DNA of 64,000 bases from the NCBI GenBank assembly GCA_021201335.1, contig JAJQFD010000004.1, forward strand, positions 1-64,000. The letters run 5' to 3'. Below the pieces are notes generated by a model. The model was not told where the DNA came from. It searched no databases and worked only from the letters and a program-made list of their open reading frames with translations. Shown piece by piece: positions 62,709-64,000 of the stretch (its first letter is position 1; every line of letters starts with the position of its first letter). This DNA comes from Bacteroides sp. Its GTDB lineage: Bacteria; Bacteroidota; Bacteroidia; Bacteroidales; Bacteroidaceae. The translations under genes and the position numbers were made by a program.

Positions 62709-63350
62709 TTATATTTTACCCCCATCTTTTACTTGTACCCGGAAAGATAGTTTATATCCCTGAAAGAGGGCGAAACCATAAAACAATGCTGTCATTGAAA
62801 ACAAATTCTTTACCAGGGCGGTTATCATAAAAGGTATATCGGTTGCAGCAAGCGCATCAAAATAAGAAAAATCATATTCTCTGGAAATATAACCAATCAT
62901 GGAGAGGAAATCGCCCATGAAGCAACCGAATACGGCCAGGACTGCTCCTACTATACCAAATACCTGGCTAACGCCCTTGCCGGCCCAACGAACAGCATAG
63001 CCTACCAAAAATCCCATCCCAATAGCCATGTAACCAATTTGATAACCCGTGGAAACGGATATCAATGCCCAGACTATCGCTCCTGCAATACTTGCAGCAA
63101 GTCCGGCGAAAAATCCGGCAGGTAAATTTTCTTCTTTCTTAAGAATATCTTCATCAAAAGTCTCTACAGATATTAATTCTTCTTCGGGCACAGGGGCCAT
63201 CTTCACAAATTCCTCATCCAACTGAAAATTAGTACACACGCCTTCCAGAACCGGTTTATTACCAGTCTGCTTACATACAAGCCCTTTCCCGTTCACATAC
63301 TGACGTGACAAACAATTCCGGCAGGCTTCAATTCCTTCCAACTTTCTCAT
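62709..63350 (-). CDS. Membrane protein with N-terminal four-Cys motif
   Basis: A 213-residue protein whose N-terminal domain has Cys at residues 10, 13, 26 and 39 (EACRNCLSRQYV and GVCTNF), a pattern that could bind zinc or an iron-sulfur cluster. It continues into about four membrane helices from residue 78 on (PAGFFAGLAASIAGAIVWALISV, GYMAIGMGFLVGYAV, VFGIVGAVLAVFGCFMG and LFSMTALFYGFALF). The open frame extends upstream to 63488, but that part is before the promoter box, so the start at 63350 is used. No family name is recognised. Confidence 0.78.
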   Translation of the reverse strand: MRKLEGIEACRNCLSRQYVNGKGLVCKQTGNKPVLEGVCTNFQLDEEFVKMAPVPEEELISVETFDEDILKKEENLPAGFFAGLAASIAGAIVWALISVSTGYQIGYMAIGMGFLVGYAVRWAGKGVSQVFGIVGAVLAVFGCFMGDFLSMIGYISREYDFSYFDALAATDIPFMITALVKNLFSMTALFYGFALFQGYKLSFRVQVKDGGKI

Positions 63351-63399
63351 CCTATCTTTTTTAGGTCTTACAACACTCTTATTTTTCACTGCAATTTCG

Positions 63400-63407
63400 C
63401 AAATATA
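63400..63407 (-). promoter_or_regulatory. -7 promoter box of the Cys-motif membrane protein
   Basis: TATATTTG on the minus strand, 49 bp before the ATG at 63350, supports the shorter start. Confidence 0.5.
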
Positions 63408-63441
63408 ACTATATTTCCCTGCCAGTTGTGTTTTTATTGCA

Positions 63442-63449
63442 TATTTTTG
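63442..63449 (+). promoter_or_regulatory. -7 promoter box of the DUF3810 gene
   Basis: TATTTTTG lies 22 bp before the ATG at 63472 and is divergent from the box at 63400-63407. Confidence 0.5.
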
Positions 63450-63471
63450 CCACCGGAAAAAGAATGCAGGA

Positions 63472-64000
63472 ATGAAAAAAAGGAACAATATCTACATACG
63501 CTATATACTACTTTTAGCCGGACTTTCTATTGTTTTACTTACACAATTTATACCGGCCTGGGGAAGAGTATATGCATTGTATATCTATCCGTTTATCTCG
63601 CGTGTGCTTGCTCCCATCTCGGGTATTTTCCCTTTCTCTCTAGGAGATGTCTTTATCTTGTTAAGTATTCTGGGCATACTGGCATTCCCTTTTATGGCAC
63701 GCAAGCGAAAGATAAGATGGAGTAAAATTATCTTGAGAATTATTGAATACCTGGCTTGGGTGTACATCTGGTTTTACCTGGCATGGGGATTAAATTACTT
63801 TCAACCGAACTTTTACCAGCGAACGGGAGTTCCGTACACGGCTTACACCGAAGAGAATTTTCGGGAGTTTCTGAAAGAATACGTAAATGAGCTTAACAAG
63901 AGCTATGTACCTGTCACGGATATTGATAAGACGATTATCCACCAGCAGATTATTAATCAGTACAGGGAATTAAATCAAGGCATGGGAATCCATACACCGA
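63472..64000 (+). CDS. DUF3810 domain membrane protein (partial)
   Basis: The frame runs from the ATG at 63472 to the window edge: 176 codons, no stop. It has a short basic start, three hydrophobic helices (about residues 11-32, ISRVLAPISGIFPFSLGDVFILLSILGILAF, and YLAWVYIWFYLAWGLNYF), then a hydrophilic stretch (YQRTGVPYTAYTEENFREFLKEYVNELNKSY). This matches the N-terminal part of DUF3810 proteins, whose C-terminal half is metalloprotease-like (beyond the window). The gene is truncated by the window. Confidence 0.8.
   Translation, partial: MKKRNNIYIRYILLLAGLSIVLLTQFIPAWGRVYALYIYPFISRVLAPISGIFPFSLGDVFILLSILGILAFPFMARKRKIRWSKIILRIIEYLAWVYIWFYLAWGLNYFQPNFYQRTGVPYTAYTEENFREFLKEYVNELNKSYVPVTDIDKTIIHQQIINQYRELNQGMGIHTP

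Noticed and set aside
63351-63488. N-terminal extension of the Cys-motif membrane protein
   Set aside because: It spans the minus-strand promoter box at 63400-63407 and the start of the divergent gene.

Overview
The window is a piece of a Bacteroidales chromosome, most likely from a Bacteroides/Parabacteroides-type gut or host-associated bacterium. The evidence is threefold. Many genes are preceded by the Bacteroidetes -7 promoter box TAnnTTTG and have little Shine-Dalgarno sequence. The gene families are Bacteroidota-typical (GldH lipoprotein, DUF4105, DUF3810 and DUF6340 proteins, an enlarged SecA, M64 peptidase, paired ExbD proteins). The gene neighbourhoods are familiar for that order. 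The genus is an inference. Almost all of it is core chromosome. I see no phage, insertion sequence, CRISPR array, rRNA or conjugative element. The accessory signal lies in the intergenic spaces (several repeat families) and in two broken genes.

Layout. 0-4.7 kb: a phospholipase D-type enzyme, thyA, an Lrp-type regulator divergent from an M64 peptidase, and an acetyltransferase. 4.7-10.7 kb (minus): two ExbD proteins, a four-helix membrane protein and ExbB; tRNA-Ser(GGA); tatD, an unknown gene and a polyprenyl diphosphate synthase; a TonB protein. 10.7-11.5 kb: a gene-free, repeat-rich gap. 11.5-18 kb (plus): cmk-ispH, pfkA, an ABC-F ATPase, purH. 18-23.7 kb: the rod-shape operon mreB-mreC-mreD-mrdA-rodA. 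23.6-27.5 kb (minus): metF-holB-ricT-gldH, with gldH broken by an in-frame TGA and overlapping rodA. 28-32.4 kb: an M48 lipoprotein peptidase, a UPF1/DNA2-type helicase and a GH29 fucosidase.

32.5-38.8 kb (minus): the branched-chain amino acid operon ilvD-ilvB-ilvN-acyl-ACP thioesterase-ilvC. It sits behind a textbook ribosome-mediated attenuator, with a 23-codon leader peptide rich in Ile/Leu/Val, an antiterminator segment and an intrinsic terminator. 39-48.9 kb: slyD, cyuA, then an envelope operon (coaX, outer-membrane barrel, TPR, lptC, CNNM/CBS protein, SurA/PpiD-type chaperone). 49-55.7 kb (plus): a DUF4105 protein, an apparent pseudo-phosphatase of the alkaline phosphatase superfamily, and secA. 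55.8-64 kb: a DUF6340 lipoprotein, an unknown acidic protein, a decayed tag (3-methyladenine glycosylase) pseudogene, a composite inverted-repeat element, a MATE transporter, valS, a Cys-motif membrane protein and the start of a DUF3810 gene.

The observations I rate highest are: the ilv attenuator; a family of degenerate intergenic arrays with an exact 22-bp CCGG period at three sites; AT-rich inverted repeats lying directly against three start codons; a perfect 31-bp inverted repeat with nested hairpins plus a decayed relative; the nonsense codon in gldH; the pseudo-phosphatase; and the tag pseudogene.
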